From Pandoraea aquatica (GTDB taxonomy: Bacteria; Pseudomonadota; Gammaproteobacteria; Burkholderiales; Burkholderiaceae): DNA of 64,000 bases. Both the position numbers and the translations under genes were made by a program. The stretch covers positions 62,001 to 126,000 of the forward strand of contig NZ_CABPSN010000004.1 in assembly GCF_902459565.1 (NCBI RefSeq), read 5' to 3'. The notes under the pieces are model-generated. The model saw nothing but the letters and a program-made list of their open reading frames with translations, had not been told where the DNA came from and ran no database searches. The stretch's first letter is position 1. Each line of letters starts with the position of its first letter. Shown piece after piece: positions 9,048 to 17,527 of this stretch.

Positions 9048-10304
9048 ATGACTTCTGAAATCGCGAAGCCGCGCACGGGCTTTTGGCCTGCGCGCGCGGC
9101 AACGATGGCATTGCTGTTTTGCAGCGGATTCCTGTATGCGACGTGGGGCGTGCATGTGCCCACCGTCAAGGCGATGTTCGACCTGAACGACGCGAGCCTG
9201 TCGGTGGCGATGTTCGCCGTGGCGGGCGGTGCCATCGTCACGATGTCCCGCATGGCCCGCTGGGTCGGGCGCGCCGGTAGCCAGCGCGCAAGCCTGCATT
9301 CGGGTATTGCGCTGGCGCTCACGAGCGCGTTCATCCTGTCGATGCCCAGCTACTGGGGCCTCGTGGGCTGGCTGGCGCTTTACGGCGCGGCGAATGCGAC
9401 CTACGACGTCGCCGTCAATGCGCAGGCCGCAACGCTCGAAGCGCGTTATCGCAAGCCGATCATGGCGTCGCTGCACGGTTGCTTCAGCCTCGGTGGCATG
9501 TCCGGTGCGCTCGTGGGCGGGGCATGGCTCGCGCATCATGGCTCGCCGCAGTGGCATATAGGACTGGCGGCGCTCGGCTGCGCGGTGGTGATCGTCGTCG
9601 GCGCGCGCTTCATGCAGCGGGACATGCTGCCGGGCGAAGCCCCGGTGACGCAGGCGGATGCGGGGGCGGGGGAGGTGGCGCACAAGCACACGCCGCCGCC
9701 CGCGCTGGACGACGTGTCGCGTCGCAAGCTGCATCGCAAACTGACGGGCTTCGGCATCCTCGCGTTCCTCGGTCTGGTGGTAGAGGGGGCGATGTACGAC
9801 TGGACCGCCGTGTACATGCGTGAAGTGGTCTTGGCGCAAGGCGCGTGGATCGGCGCAGGCTATGCAGCGTTTTCCGTCGGCATGGCGGCGGGTCGCTTCG
9901 GTGGCGATCCCGTGCGTGCCCGCATGGGCGGCGCGCGTTTGCTGCGCGTGAGCAGTTTGCTATGTGTCGGCGGCGTGTTGCTTGCGTTGTTCTGGCGTGA
10001 ACCGGCGGCCGTGGTGGCGGGCTTTGCGCTCGCAGGTCTCGGTTTGTCGAACGTGATGCCGGTGATGTTTGCGGCGTCGGGCGAAGTGGCGCGTGGTGCC
10101 GGGATGGCGAGCGCTGAAGCGATTGCCGTCATGGCGAAGCTCGCTTATCTGGGGCTGCTGATCGGCCCGGTGCTGATCGGTGCCATCGCGCATGGCATCA
10201 GCCTGCCGTTCGCGCTGGGGGCCGGGCTGCTGTGCATTGTGCCCATCGCATTGCTCGCACCGAAGATGCTCGACGGTGTGGACGGACGCACCGCGCGGCA
10301 CTGA
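9048..10304 (+). CDS. MFS transporter (YbjJ-like)
   Basis: A 418-residue major facilitator permease with about 12 hydrophobic helices and a central charged loop of about 60 residues (around 190-250). The overall pattern resembles the YbjJ/FucP-like branch of inner-membrane MFS proteins of unknown substrate, including the GCFSLGGMSGALVGG segment at about 145-160 and the EGAMYDWTAVYMRE segment. ATG 9048 is chosen because hydrophobic protein-like sequence starts soon after it. The open frame continues upstream to 8937 without family resemblance. No partner gene indicates the substrate. Confidence 0.8.
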   Translation: MTSEIAKPRTGFWPARAATMALLFCSGFLYATWGVHVPTVKAMFDLNDASLSVAMFAVAGGAIVTMSRMARWVGRAGSQRASLHSGIALALTSAFILSMPSYWGLVGWLALYGAANATYDVAVNAQAATLEARYRKPIMASLHGCFSLGGMSGALVGGAWLAHHGSPQWHIGLAALGCAVVIVVGARFMQRDMLPGEAPVTQADAGAGEVAHKHTPPPALDDVSRRKLHRKLTGFGILAFLGLVVEGAMYDWTAVYMREVVLAQGAWIGAGYAAFSVGMAAGRFGGDPVRARMGGARLLRVSSLLCVGGVLLALFWREPAAVVAGFALAGLGLSNVMPVMFAASGEVARGAGMASAEAIAVMAKLAYLGLLIGPVLIGAIAHGISLPFALGAGLLCIVPIALLAPKMLDGVDGRTARH

Positions 10305-10380
10305 GTTAAGCGCCCCGCATCGCTTATTCAGGCGGGGCAGGCGCGTCGCGAAGGGTCACGCCTCGGACGCGCCGTCTGCC

Positions 10381-11139
10381 TTACTTCAACGTCACGGCGA
10401 CTTCGCCGACGCCGTCGATCACGCCGCGCAGCTCACCCGGACCGGTAGCGGGGATCATGCCGACGTACGAGCCGCAGGTCACGATCGCGCCCGCGCGCAT
10501 GGTGATGCCGCGCTTGCCGTTGTGATTGACGAGCCACGTGAGGAGCGTGCGCGGGTCGCCGCCGGTGTTGAAGACCTTGGCGGGCGTGATGTCGCGACCG
10601 TCGAGCGAGAACACCGCCTTCGGGCGCGAGTAATCGAAACGCGCGTCGTAACCGCGACCGCTGCCGATCACGAGCGCGCCGTTGTTCTGCAGATCGGCCA
10701 GCGCAAAGCGGCTGTCGAGCCCTTTCTCCGCGAAACGGCTGTCGGTGATTTCGATGGTGGCGAGCATGTCGTCCACAAACATCATGGCTTCGCGTTCTTC
10801 ATAGCGTCCCGGCTTGATGTCGCGCGACAGACGGAAGGCGATTTCCAGTTCGAGACCCGGGCGGAAAAAGTCGTTCAGTGCCAGTGCACCGCCGGCGTTG
10901 CTGACGACCGATGCGGGAATCGGCGCGCAGTTCGGCAGGTCCGTCGGGGTTTTGGCGCCCACTTTCCATGCCGCAATCGTGTCGCCGAGCAGATCGAGCG
11001 TACGCAGTTGCACCGCATAAGCGGTGTTGGCGTCGACCGGCATCAGCGCCGGGGCCGGCGAGTGGATGGGCGTGTCGCCACGACGCGTGTCGGCGAGCAG
11101 GCGAGCCAGCGACTCGATGGCGGGTTGGGTCTCGAACAT
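10381..11139 (-). CDS. 2-keto-4-pentenoate hydratase family protein
   Basis: A 252-residue protein of the MhpD/DmpH/DmpE family, an FAH-fold group of metal enzymes that hydrate 2-hydroxypenta-2,4-dienoate or decarboxylate 4-oxalocrotonate in aromatic meta-cleavage. The metal-binding region is visible as LELEIAFRLSRD (two glutamates, about residues 97-99), followed by AMMFVDDMLATIEITDSRF and NNGALVIGSGR. ATG 11139 has AGGAG at the right distance. A longer frame to 11268 is open but not protein-like. The gene stands alone, without aldolase or dehydrogenase partners, so its pathway is unknown. It is divergent from a GntR regulator at 11449, a plausible controller. Confidence 0.8.
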   Translation of the reverse strand: MFETQPAIESLARLLADTRRGDTPIHSPAPALMPVDANTAYAVQLRTLDLLGDTIAAWKVGAKTPTDLPNCAPIPASVVSNAGGALALNDFFRPGLELEIAFRLSRDIKPGRYEEREAMMFVDDMLATIEITDSRFAEKGLDSRFALADLQNNGALVIGSGRGYDARFDYSRPKAVFSLDGRDITPAKVFNTGGDPRTLLTWLVNHNGKRGITMRAGAIVTCGSYVGMIPATGPGELRGVIDGVGEVAVTLK

Positions 11140-11448
11140 CTTGCAAATCTCCTGAGGGAAGGGCGCTGCGTCAGCTGCTTGCCGACGGCAGTTATCCACA
11201 TCGTATCCAAAATCCAGGCGATGTTGCGGTGCGGCGCAAACATGTCGCGTACTCAGTGAAAACACCACATAACGTAGTCAAAACTGCATCGATCTGCGAG
11301 AATCGGACTTCGTAATATTTCGTAATATTTCATCGCAAACCGAAATATTTCGTGTGGCGAGGCTTCGGTCGGGTTTGCCGTCGTCCGCGAAGGTGCTTTG
11401 CAGGCAGTCGCTGTCTTTCTTCCTAAAACGAATGACCAGGGCAAGCTT
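11140..11448. other. Divergent intergenic region, hydratase / GntR
   Basis: About 309 bases between divergent starts. It contains a perfect DnaA-box match TTATCCACA at 11192-11200 and an AT-rich stretch with helically phased repeats at 11311-11352. I see no gene in it. Confidence 0.55.
11311..11352. promoter_or_regulatory. Phased 10-base repeats, possible GntR operator
   Basis: CGTAATATTT occurs at 11311-11320 and 11321-11330, and the variant CGAAATATTT at 11341-11350. All three starts are multiples of ten bases apart. The last copy extends to CGAAATATTTCG (11341-11352), a perfect 12-base palindrome. The site lies about 100 bases before the GntR gene and is shared with the divergent hydratase gene. 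Confidence 0.5.
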
Positions 11449-12168
11449 ATGCACTCCGTGACCTTGAACGCCGTACGCGACCACACCGTCCATCCGCCAG
11501 ATGCCGGCGGGAGTCAGCCGATCAGCCGTCAGGCGCTGCATCTGGCGGTCATGGACCGGCTGCGCAGAATGATTACCGAGGGCATGTTGCCGCCTGGCTC
11601 GCATCTGAACGAACGTGCACTGTGCGAGCAACTGGGGGTGTCGCGTACGCCGCTGCGCGAGGCGCTGAAGATGCTCGCGGTCGAGCGTCTGATCGATCTG
11701 CTGCCGAATCGCGGGGCACGTGTAGTGACGTTGTCCGCGAGCGATATTTCCGATGCCTTCGAACTCCTGAGCGGTCTCGAAGCGCTGGCCGGTGAGCTGG
11801 CGTGCCAGCGCATCACGCAAGCCGAGATCGACGAGATTCAGGAGTTGCACAGTGCGATGGACGCCTGCCACGCCAACGGCGATCTGTCGGGTTACTTCGA
11901 CTGCAATCGACGCATTCACGACCGCATCAACGCCGCGGCGCGCAATCCGGCCCTGACGCAGATGTATCAGTCGGTCAATCACCGACTTCAGGCGCTGCGT
12001 TTTCGCTCCAACCTGCACGCAGGGAAATGGGATCGCGCCATCGAGGAGCACGTTGAGATGCTGCACGCCTTGCGTCAGCGCGACGGTGCCACGCTCGGCC
12101 GATTGCTGCGTGCGCATCTGATGGCGAAGTGCGCGGCGGTGCTTGCCAATAAGCGCGTGGCGGCCTGA
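11449..12168 (+). CDS. GntR/FadR-family transcriptional regulator
   Basis: A 239-residue regulator with an N-terminal winged helix (about residues 25-95: MDRLRRMITEGMLPPGSHLNE, then LGVSRTPLREALKMLAVERL) and an all-helical FCD ligand-binding domain. The FCD domain usually binds a metal and a carboxylate ligand, and the histidine-bearing segments NRRIHDRI and EEHVEML fit this. ATG 11449 is preferred to the upstream in-frame start at 11398 because family similarity starts later, although the ribosome binding site is weak. It is divergent from the pentenoate-hydratase-like gene, the likely target. Confidence 0.8.
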   Translation: MHSVTLNAVRDHTVHPPDAGGSQPISRQALHLAVMDRLRRMITEGMLPPGSHLNERALCEQLGVSRTPLREALKMLAVERLIDLLPNRGARVVTLSASDISDAFELLSGLEALAGELACQRITQAEIDEIQELHSAMDACHANGDLSGYFDCNRRIHDRINAAARNPALTQMYQSVNHRLQALRFRSNLHAGKWDRAIEEHVEMLHALRQRDGATLGRLLRAHLMAKCAAVLANKRVAA

Positions 12169-12219
12169 CGAAGGTCCGGCACGCGCTGCCTGCGGGCGAT
12201 CACGTCGCCATCAAACGGC

Positions 12220-12894
12220 TCAAGCGGCGCGACTCATGCTCACGAGCCCTTCGTTGAGCATGGCGGCGACGTAAGCATCCGTCTTGCTGCGCAAGTGCGC
12301 TTCCATCAAAGTGCGCAGCCGCTTGCCATCGCGCCGGCGCAGCAACGCCAGCATCTCCGCATGTTCGTCCACGGCCTGACGCCACCGCTCGGGTGTCGGC
12401 GTCAGACGTTCCCGCACATGGCGCAAGCGCGCATTGAGATTGTGGAAGTACTCGGCCAGCGGTCCGTTGTCCGCCATGCGCAGAATGCTGAGGTGGATCT
12501 GCTGGTTGAGCGCAAAGTAGGCTGCGTGATCGGTGCGTGCGTATGCCGACTCCATCTCGTTCTGTAGCCGGGCGAGTTCGTCGAGGTCAGCCTCCGAAGC
12601 TTTCTCGCACGCCTGCTCTCCCGAGAGTCCCTCCAGCACCGCCATCACCGCCAGCAGATTCACGACTTCATCGACGCTCACCCGCGCCACGCGCGCCCGA
12701 CGTGTCTCCGAGATTTCCACCAGCCCTTCGTTGGCCAGCCGTTTGAGCGCCTCGCGTAGCGGCGTGCGCGACACGGCGAGTTCGTCGCACAGCGCGCGCT
12801 CCGACAGCGGCGCGCCGGGGCGCAGGTCGCCACGCACGATGCGCGCCTTGAGGGCGTCATAAGCGGCGGCGTTCAGCGAAGCAGGGTTGCTCAT
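12220..12894 (-). CDS. GntR/FadR-family transcriptional regulator
   Basis: A 224-residue FCD-type GntR regulator: winged helix at about residues 8-75 (YDALKARIVRGDLRPGAPLSE, LAVSRTPLREALKRLANEGL) and an FCD domain with the expected histidines (LNQQIHLSIL, DEHAEMLALL). ATG 12894 is chosen because the fold begins there; upstream in-frame sequence to 12972 is not family-like. It diverges from the enoyl-CoA-hydratase/CoA-transferase pair, and a GntR-type palindrome sits between them at 13041. It is therefore the probable repressor of those two genes. Confidence 0.82.
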   Translation of the reverse strand: MSNPASLNAAAYDALKARIVRGDLRPGAPLSERALCDELAVSRTPLREALKRLANEGLVEISETRRARVARVSVDEVVNLLAVMAVLEGLSGEQACEKASEADLDELARLQNEMESAYARTDHAAYFALNQQIHLSILRMADNGPLAEYFHNLNARLRHVRERLTPTPERWRQAVDEHAEMLALLRRRDGKRLRTLMEAHLRSKTDAYVAAMLNEGLVSMSRAA

Positions 12895-13000
12895 GTGCGG
12901 GATGTCGAAATTGGAATGCCAATTTTGATGGGCGTGACCGAATGCGTCAATCGGCAATCGCTCTTTTTTCAACGTTAACCCTGATTTTTTCGATTGATGC

Positions 13001-13030
13001 TTGTCAATTAGATACGTCTGCTTCTATCGT
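13001..13030 (+). promoter_or_regulatory. Candidate sigma-70 promoter for the crotonase-fold / CoA-transferase pair
   Basis: TTGTCA (13001-13006) and TATCGT (13025-13030) are separated by 18 bases. This is a fair -35 match and a mediocre -10. Transcription would begin just before the palindrome at 13041, as expected for a promoter blocked by a repressor. Assigned by eye. Confidence 0.35.
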
Positions 13031-13040
13031 TAACGAAAAA

Positions 13041-13052
13041 TTGGTATACCAA
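13041..13052. promoter_or_regulatory. GntR-type operator TTGGTATACCAA
   Basis: A perfect 12-base palindrome with the TGGTATACCA core seen for many FadR/VanR-type GntR regulators. It sits between the divergent GntR gene (start 12894) and the crotonase-fold gene (start 13104). The same core occurs at 50751 in front of another GntR gene, which supports regulator binding. Confidence 0.6.
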
Positions 13053-13103
13053 AAATCGTTACCCGCCGACATCGCACGCATGTCGGCGACTTCAGGAGGC
13101 AAT

Positions 13104-13883
13104 GTGACTTCGACCGTTCTGACCGAGCGACACGGCGCAATTGCGCTGGTCACGCTCAACCGTCCCGAAAAGCTCAATGCGTTGACCAAGCCGATGTGGC
13201 AGGCGTTGGGCGACACGGTTCTGACGTTGTCCGAGTCGCCCGACGTGCGGTGCATCGTGTTGCGCGGTGCGGGCGAAAAGGCCTTCGCGCCGGGCAACGA
13301 CATCGCCGAGTTCGAGACCGATCGCGCCAACGTGGAGCAGGCGCGGGCGTACGGCGCGCTCATGCATCGCACACTCGATGCGCTGACGAACTGCCCGGTG
13401 CCGCTCGTCGCCATGATTCACGGCATCTGCGTGGGGGGCGGCATGGAGATTGCGGCGTCGTGCGACATCCGCATTTGTGGCGAGTCGAGCCGCTTCGGTG
13501 CACCGATCAACAAGCTCGGTCTGGTGATGGCGCATGCGGAGCTATCCGGTCTCGTCAGCTTGCTCGGCCCGACCAAGGCGCTGGAGATCCTGCTCGAAGG
13601 ACGCATCTTCGACGCGCAGGAAGCGTTGCGCATCGGCGCCGTCACGCGTGTGGTGGCCGATGGCGACGTCACCCGCGAAGCGCTCGCAACGGCCGATCGG
13701 ATCGCCGCGGGTGCGCCGCTCGTCGCGCGTTGGCACAAGCGCTTCGTGCGTGAACTGGTGAGCGGCAAGCCGCTCACACCCGCGCAGATCGATGAAGGGT
13801 TCGCGTGCTTCGGCACGGCCGATTTCCAGGCGGGCTATCGCGCGTTCCTCGCGAAGACGACGCCGGTATTCGAGGGCCGCTGA
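13104..13883 (+). CDS. Enoyl-CoA hydratase/isomerase family protein lacking one catalytic Glu
   Basis: A 259-residue crotonase-fold protein acting on acyl-CoA thioesters. The oxyanion-hole segments FAPGNDIAEF (61-70) and GICVGGGMEIAASCDI (107-122) are present, and E115 matches the first catalytic glutamate of hydratases. The second glutamate, normally in PEIKLG, is replaced: the segment reads APINKLG, giving Ile at that position. Ordinary water addition is therefore doubtful, and an isomerase, hydrolase or decarboxylase role is possible. I chose GTG 13104 because AGGAGG lies four bases before it; ATG 13080 is the alternative, without a ribosome binding site. One base separates its stop from the CoA-transferase start, so the two form an operon for activating and converting an unknown acid. 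Confidence 0.8.
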   Translation: MTSTVLTERHGAIALVTLNRPEKLNALTKPMWQALGDTVLTLSESPDVRCIVLRGAGEKAFAPGNDIAEFETDRANVEQARAYGALMHRTLDALTNCPVPLVAMIHGICVGGGMEIAASCDIRICGESSRFGAPINKLGLVMAHAELSGLVSLLGPTKALEILLEGRIFDAQEALRIGAVTRVVADGDVTREALATADRIAAGAPLVARWHKRFVRELVSGKPLTPAQIDEGFACFGTADFQAGYRAFLAKTTPVFEGR

Positions 13884-13884
13884 G

Positions 13885-15132
13885 ATGACCGACAAGCACG
13901 CAGATATGGATAAAAAGGGCGGCCCGTTGCAGGGTGTGAAGGTGATCGAGCTGTCGCACATCATGTCCGGCCCGGTGTGCGGGATGATGCTCGCGGACAT
14001 GGGGGCCGATGTCATCAAGGTCGAGAAGATGGAAGGCGACGACGCGCGCCGGTTCGCGCCGATCCTCTCGCACGGTGAGTCGGCATCGTTCATGATGCTC
14101 AACCGCAACAAGCGCGGCATCGCGCTCAATCTCAAAACCGAAGGCGGCAAGGCCGTGTTGCGCAAGATGCTCGCGAGTGCCGACGTCGTCACCGAGAACT
14201 ATCGCAAAGGCACGATGGAAAAGCTGGGGCTCGGCTATGAGACGTTGCGCGAAGCCAACCCGGGGCTGATCTACTGTTCCATCTCGGGCTACGGACGCAC
14301 GGGACCCTACGCGGACAAAGGTGGATTCGATCTGATCGCGCAGGGGCTGTCGGGGTTGATGAGCGTGACCGGTGAGCCGGGGCAAGCGCCCATCAAGGCC
14401 GGGTCGCCGATTGCGGATATCAATGCGGGCATTTTGGCGGCGCTCGGCATTTCGGCCGCCTACGCGCACCGGTTGCGCACCGGGCAGGGGCAGATCGTGG
14501 ATACATCGCTGCTCGAAGCGGGTTTTCAGCAGATGTACTGGGCCGCCGCGAACTTCTTCGCCAGCGGCGAGAATCCGCCGAAGTTCGGTTCCGCCAATCC
14601 GACGAGCACGCCGTATCAGGCGTTTCGCACACAGGACGGCTGGATCAATATCGGTGCCGCAAATCAGGCCAATTACGAACGTCTGCTGCAAGTGCTCGAC
14701 GCACCGGAAATTGCAGACGATCCGCGTTTCGCGACCAACGCGGGACGCACCGCCCATCGCGACGAACTCGTCGAGCGCCTTACGGCCTATTTGATGCGCG
14801 ACACGACGCAACGCTGGGTGGAACGACTTGACGCGGTCGGTCTGCCGGTCGGGCCGGTGCTGCCGATTTCCGAGGCCGTGTCGCATCCGCAGATCGTGGC
14901 GCGCGAGATGGTGGTGGAGACGCAGCATCCGCTCGACGGACCCACACGCAGCATCGGCCTGCCGATTCGATTCTCCGAGACGCCGAAATGTACCGGCGGG
15001 CCTGCACCGCGTCTGGGCGAGCACACTTCCGAGGTGTTGGCCGAATATGGCTTCGATGCCGCGCACGTTCGCGACCTGATCGCGCAAGGAGCGGTGCATG
15101 CGCTGGAAGAGGGCGCTACGGCGACGGCATGA
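13885..15132 (+). CDS. CaiB/BaiF (class III) CoA-transferase
   Basis: A 415-residue class III CoA-transferase. The N-terminal motif LQGVKVIELSHIMSGPVCGMMLADMGADVIKVE, the NRNKRGIALNLK segment and the catalytic aspartate D178 (PIADINAG) are plain. It lacks the Frc glycine loop, so it is not an oxalate enzyme. The closest general types are succinyl-CoA-dependent transferases for itaconate, mesaconate, benzylsuccinate or similar acids. It starts one base after the stop of the crotonase-fold gene and is probably co-regulated by the divergent GntR. Together they could activate a carboxylic acid to its CoA ester and then process it. Confidence 0.85.
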   Translation: MTDKHADMDKKGGPLQGVKVIELSHIMSGPVCGMMLADMGADVIKVEKMEGDDARRFAPILSHGESASFMMLNRNKRGIALNLKTEGGKAVLRKMLASADVVTENYRKGTMEKLGLGYETLREANPGLIYCSISGYGRTGPYADKGGFDLIAQGLSGLMSVTGEPGQAPIKAGSPIADINAGILAALGISAAYAHRLRTGQGQIVDTSLLEAGFQQMYWAAANFFASGENPPKFGSANPTSTPYQAFRTQDGWINIGAANQANYERLLQVLDAPEIADDPRFATNAGRTAHRDELVERLTAYLMRDTTQRWVERLDAVGLPVGPVLPISEAVSHPQIVAREMVVETQHPLDGPTRSIGLPIRFSETPKCTGGPAPRLGEHTSEVLAEYGFDAAHVRDLIAQGAVHALEEGATATA

Positions 15133-15340
15133 TGTATGTGTCGCTGCCGCGGTGCGGATTCTCCGCGAGTTGACGTGCGAAACGTCACTTAGCGGCAATT
15201 TCAGCGAACTTCCCTTCCGGTCGCCGGTCGGTTTTTGAACTGGCCGGCGATGTCTTCACTTCTCGACGACGCGCGCGAAGTGAAAGTGGTCGCCAGCCCC
15301 GATCAATCCGATCCGACGCAACGTCGTAAGGAGGGAAGGC
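15133..15340. other. Intergenic region before the GH15 gene
   Basis: About 210 bases without a recognisable gene, followed by a small open frame with a strong ribosome binding site (15341) before the GH15 gene at 15519. An inverted match TCGCCGG (15221-15227) / CCGGCGA (15244-15250) surrounds a T-rich loop. I cannot call it a terminator. Confidence 0.4.
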
Positions 15341-15535
15341 ATGGCCCTTGGCAGAATCCCCGGCAATTCGCCTATTGCATCGCCCGCACGGTGGTCCTGC
15401 GTCCGCGAGACGCGTACCATTGAGCCTCATACGCTTGCGCTCCCCCGGTCACTGGCGACGACGTCGCGCGTGGTGACGGCATCGGGGGCGTTGGTCCTCT
15501 CCTGTTCGCGAGGTGAGCATGCCGGCACGTATTGA
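15341..15535 (+). CDS. Possible 64-residue leader ORF overlapping the GH15 start
   Basis: A short open frame whose ATG is preceded by AAGGAGG (15328-15334) at ideal spacing, better than that of the gene it overlaps. The product is a 64-residue Ser/Arg-rich peptide with no family I recognise. Its stop lies 17 bases inside the GH15 gene in a different frame, so ribosomes finishing it could restart at ATG 15519. It may be a leader peptide or a translational coupler. The composition is not strongly protein-like, so it could also be a chance frame. Confidence 0.3.
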   Translation: MALGRIPGNSPIASPARWSCVRETRTIEPHTLALPRSLATTSRVVTASGALVLSCSRGEHAGTY

Positions 15536-17396
15536 AGATTACGCAATGATTGGCGACTGCCGAAGCGCCGCGCTGGTCGCGCGCGACGGCTCCATCGACT
15601 GGCTCTGCTGGCCGTACTTCGATTCTCCGGCGTGCTTCGCCGCGTTGCTCGGCGGCCCCGAGCATGGCCGCTGGCGAATCGCCCCCGAAGATCCGCACGC
15701 CACTTCCACTCGCCGCTACCACGACGACACGCTGATTCTCGAGACGCGCTTCGAGACGGTGGAAGGTTGCGTCGCCGTGATTGACTTCATGCCGTTGCGC
15801 GATGGTGCGGCCGACCTTGTGCGTCTGGTGAAAGGCGTGCACGGCACCGTGACGATGTCGATGGAACTGATCCTGCGCTTCGATTACGGCGCATCGGTGC
15901 CGTGGTCGCGTCCGCTCGATGCCGACGACCCGACCGGACCCGGCATGCGCCTCATCGCGGGGCCGGACAAGGTGGTGATGCGCACGCCCGTCGAGATTCA
16001 GGATGTGCCGGGCAGCCTGCGCGCGCGCTTCGACGTGAAGGCGGGTGAGACGGTGCCATTCGTACTCTCGCGTGTGCCATCGCATCACGCCGATCCGCGC
16101 GAGATCGATCCGCTCGCAGCGCTCACCGATACCGAACGCTACTGGCGCACGTGGGCCAATCGTTGTCAGCTCGACGGTCGCTGGTCGTCGGCGATTCGTC
16201 GCTCCCTCATCGTGCTCAAGGCGCTCACGTTCGTGCCGACGGGCGGCGTGGTCGCAGCACCCACGACATCGCTGCCGGAGCAACTGGGCGGCGAGCGTAA
16301 CTGGGACTATCGCTATTGCTGGCTGCGCGACGCCACGCTCACATTGCAGGCGCTCATGCTCGGCGGCTATTACACCGAGGCGAACGACTGGAGTCACTGG
16401 CTCGTGCGTGCGGTGGCGGGTGCGCCGTCGCAAGTGCAGATCATGTATGGCCTGTCCGGCGAGCGGCGGCTGCCGGAATGGGAGGTCGACTGGTTGCCGG
16501 GCTACGAAGGCGCGAAGCCGGTACGGGTCGGCAACGGCGCGGTGGGCCAGTTGCAGCTGGACGTCTACGGCGAAGTGATGGACGCGCTGCATCAGTCCCG
16601 TCTTGGCGGATTGCCGCCGGTCGACGCCACCTGGGAGGTGCAGACGAAGCTCGTCGCGCATCTCGAAACCGTATGGCGCGAGCCGGATGAGGGCATCTGG
16701 GAAGTGCGTGGCGGCCGTCAGCATTTCACGTATTCGAAGGTGATGGCGTGGGTCGCGTTCGATCGCGCGATCAAGTCGGCCGAGCGTTTCGGTTTGCCGG
16801 GGCCGGTGGATCACTGGCGTCGGCTGTGCAAAGAGATTCACGCGGATGTTTGCGCCAACGGCTTCGACAAGCAGCGCAATGCGTTCATGCAGGCGTACGG
16901 TTCGTCGGAGATGGATGCGAGCGTGCTGATGATTCCGCTTGTGGGGTTCTTGCCTGCGGACGATCCGCGCGTGATCGGCACCATCGAAGCGGTCGAGCGC
17001 GAGCTTATGCGCGATGGGCTGGTGCAGCGCTACCGCACGAGTCGCGTCGACGACGGGTTGCCGGCAGGCGAGGGCGCATTCCTCGCGTGCAGCTTCTGGA
17101 TGGTCGATTGCCTCGTGATGATCGGTCGTCATCGCGATGCCCGGGCGTTGTTCGAGCGGTTGCTGTCGTTGCGCAACGACGTCGGCTTGCTCGCCGAGGA
17201 ATACGACACGACGCATGCGCGTCAGGTCGGCAACTTCCCGCAGGCGTTCTCGCATATCGCGCTCGTACATGCGGCGATTCGTCTGGATGCGCTCGCCGAC
17301 GATGACCGTGCCGACGACGCCGATGCGCCAGAGACCGACGACGAAGCGCGCTACGAACATGTGGGGTATCGCGCGGACAAGGCGGTCAGAGCCTGA
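15519..17396 (+). CDS. Glycoside hydrolase family 15 protein (glucoamylase/trehalase-like)
   Basis: A 625-residue cytoplasmic enzyme of the GH15 type with the N-terminal trehalase-like domain (ARIEDYAMIGDCRSAALVARDGSIDWLCWP). GH15 members of this layout hydrolyse alpha-glucosidic bonds by inversion; several from actinobacteria and proteobacteria are trehalases. The (alpha/alpha)6 barrel shows ERNWDYRYCWLRDATLTL at about 258-275 and the second acidic motif GEGAFLACSFWMVD near 515. There is no signal peptide. Start choice: ATG 15519 or GTG 15513, neither with a good ribosome binding site; the preceding small ORF may provide coupling. No trehalose synthesis genes are nearby. Confidence 0.85.
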   Translation: MPARIEDYAMIGDCRSAALVARDGSIDWLCWPYFDSPACFAALLGGPEHGRWRIAPEDPHATSTRRYHDDTLILETRFETVEGCVAVIDFMPLRDGAADLVRLVKGVHGTVTMSMELILRFDYGASVPWSRPLDADDPTGPGMRLIAGPDKVVMRTPVEIQDVPGSLRARFDVKAGETVPFVLSRVPSHHADPREIDPLAALTDTERYWRTWANRCQLDGRWSSAIRRSLIVLKALTFVPTGGVVAAPTTSLPEQLGGERNWDYRYCWLRDATLTLQALMLGGYYTEANDWSHWLVRAVAGAPSQVQIMYGLSGERRLPEWEVDWLPGYEGAKPVRVGNGAVGQLQLDVYGEVMDALHQSRLGGLPPVDATWEVQTKLVAHLETVWREPDEGIWEVRGGRQHFTYSKVMAWVAFDRAIKSAERFGLPGPVDHWRRLCKEIHADVCANGFDKQRNAFMQAYGSSEMDASVLMIPLVGFLPADDPRVIGTIEAVERELMRDGLVQRYRTSRVDDGLPAGEGAFLACSFWMVDCLVMIGRHRDARALFERLLSLRNDVGLLAEEYDTTHARQVGNFPQAFSHIALVHAAIRLDALADDDRADDADAPETDDEARYEHVGYRADKAVRA

Positions 17397-17527
17397 CAGC
17401 GGGGCATGTCGCGGAGGGTCTACGTACGGTGGATGTAGGGAATTAAAGGATTTCGTGAAATATGCCGTAATACTTTCGAATCCTTACTTTCTCTCATTTC
17501 CTCATTCCACGGAGACCCCCTCGCTCC

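Noticed and set aside
15372-17360. A 662-codon open frame antisense to the GH15 gene
   Set aside because: It is a shadow of GC-rich coding DNA with no protein family features.
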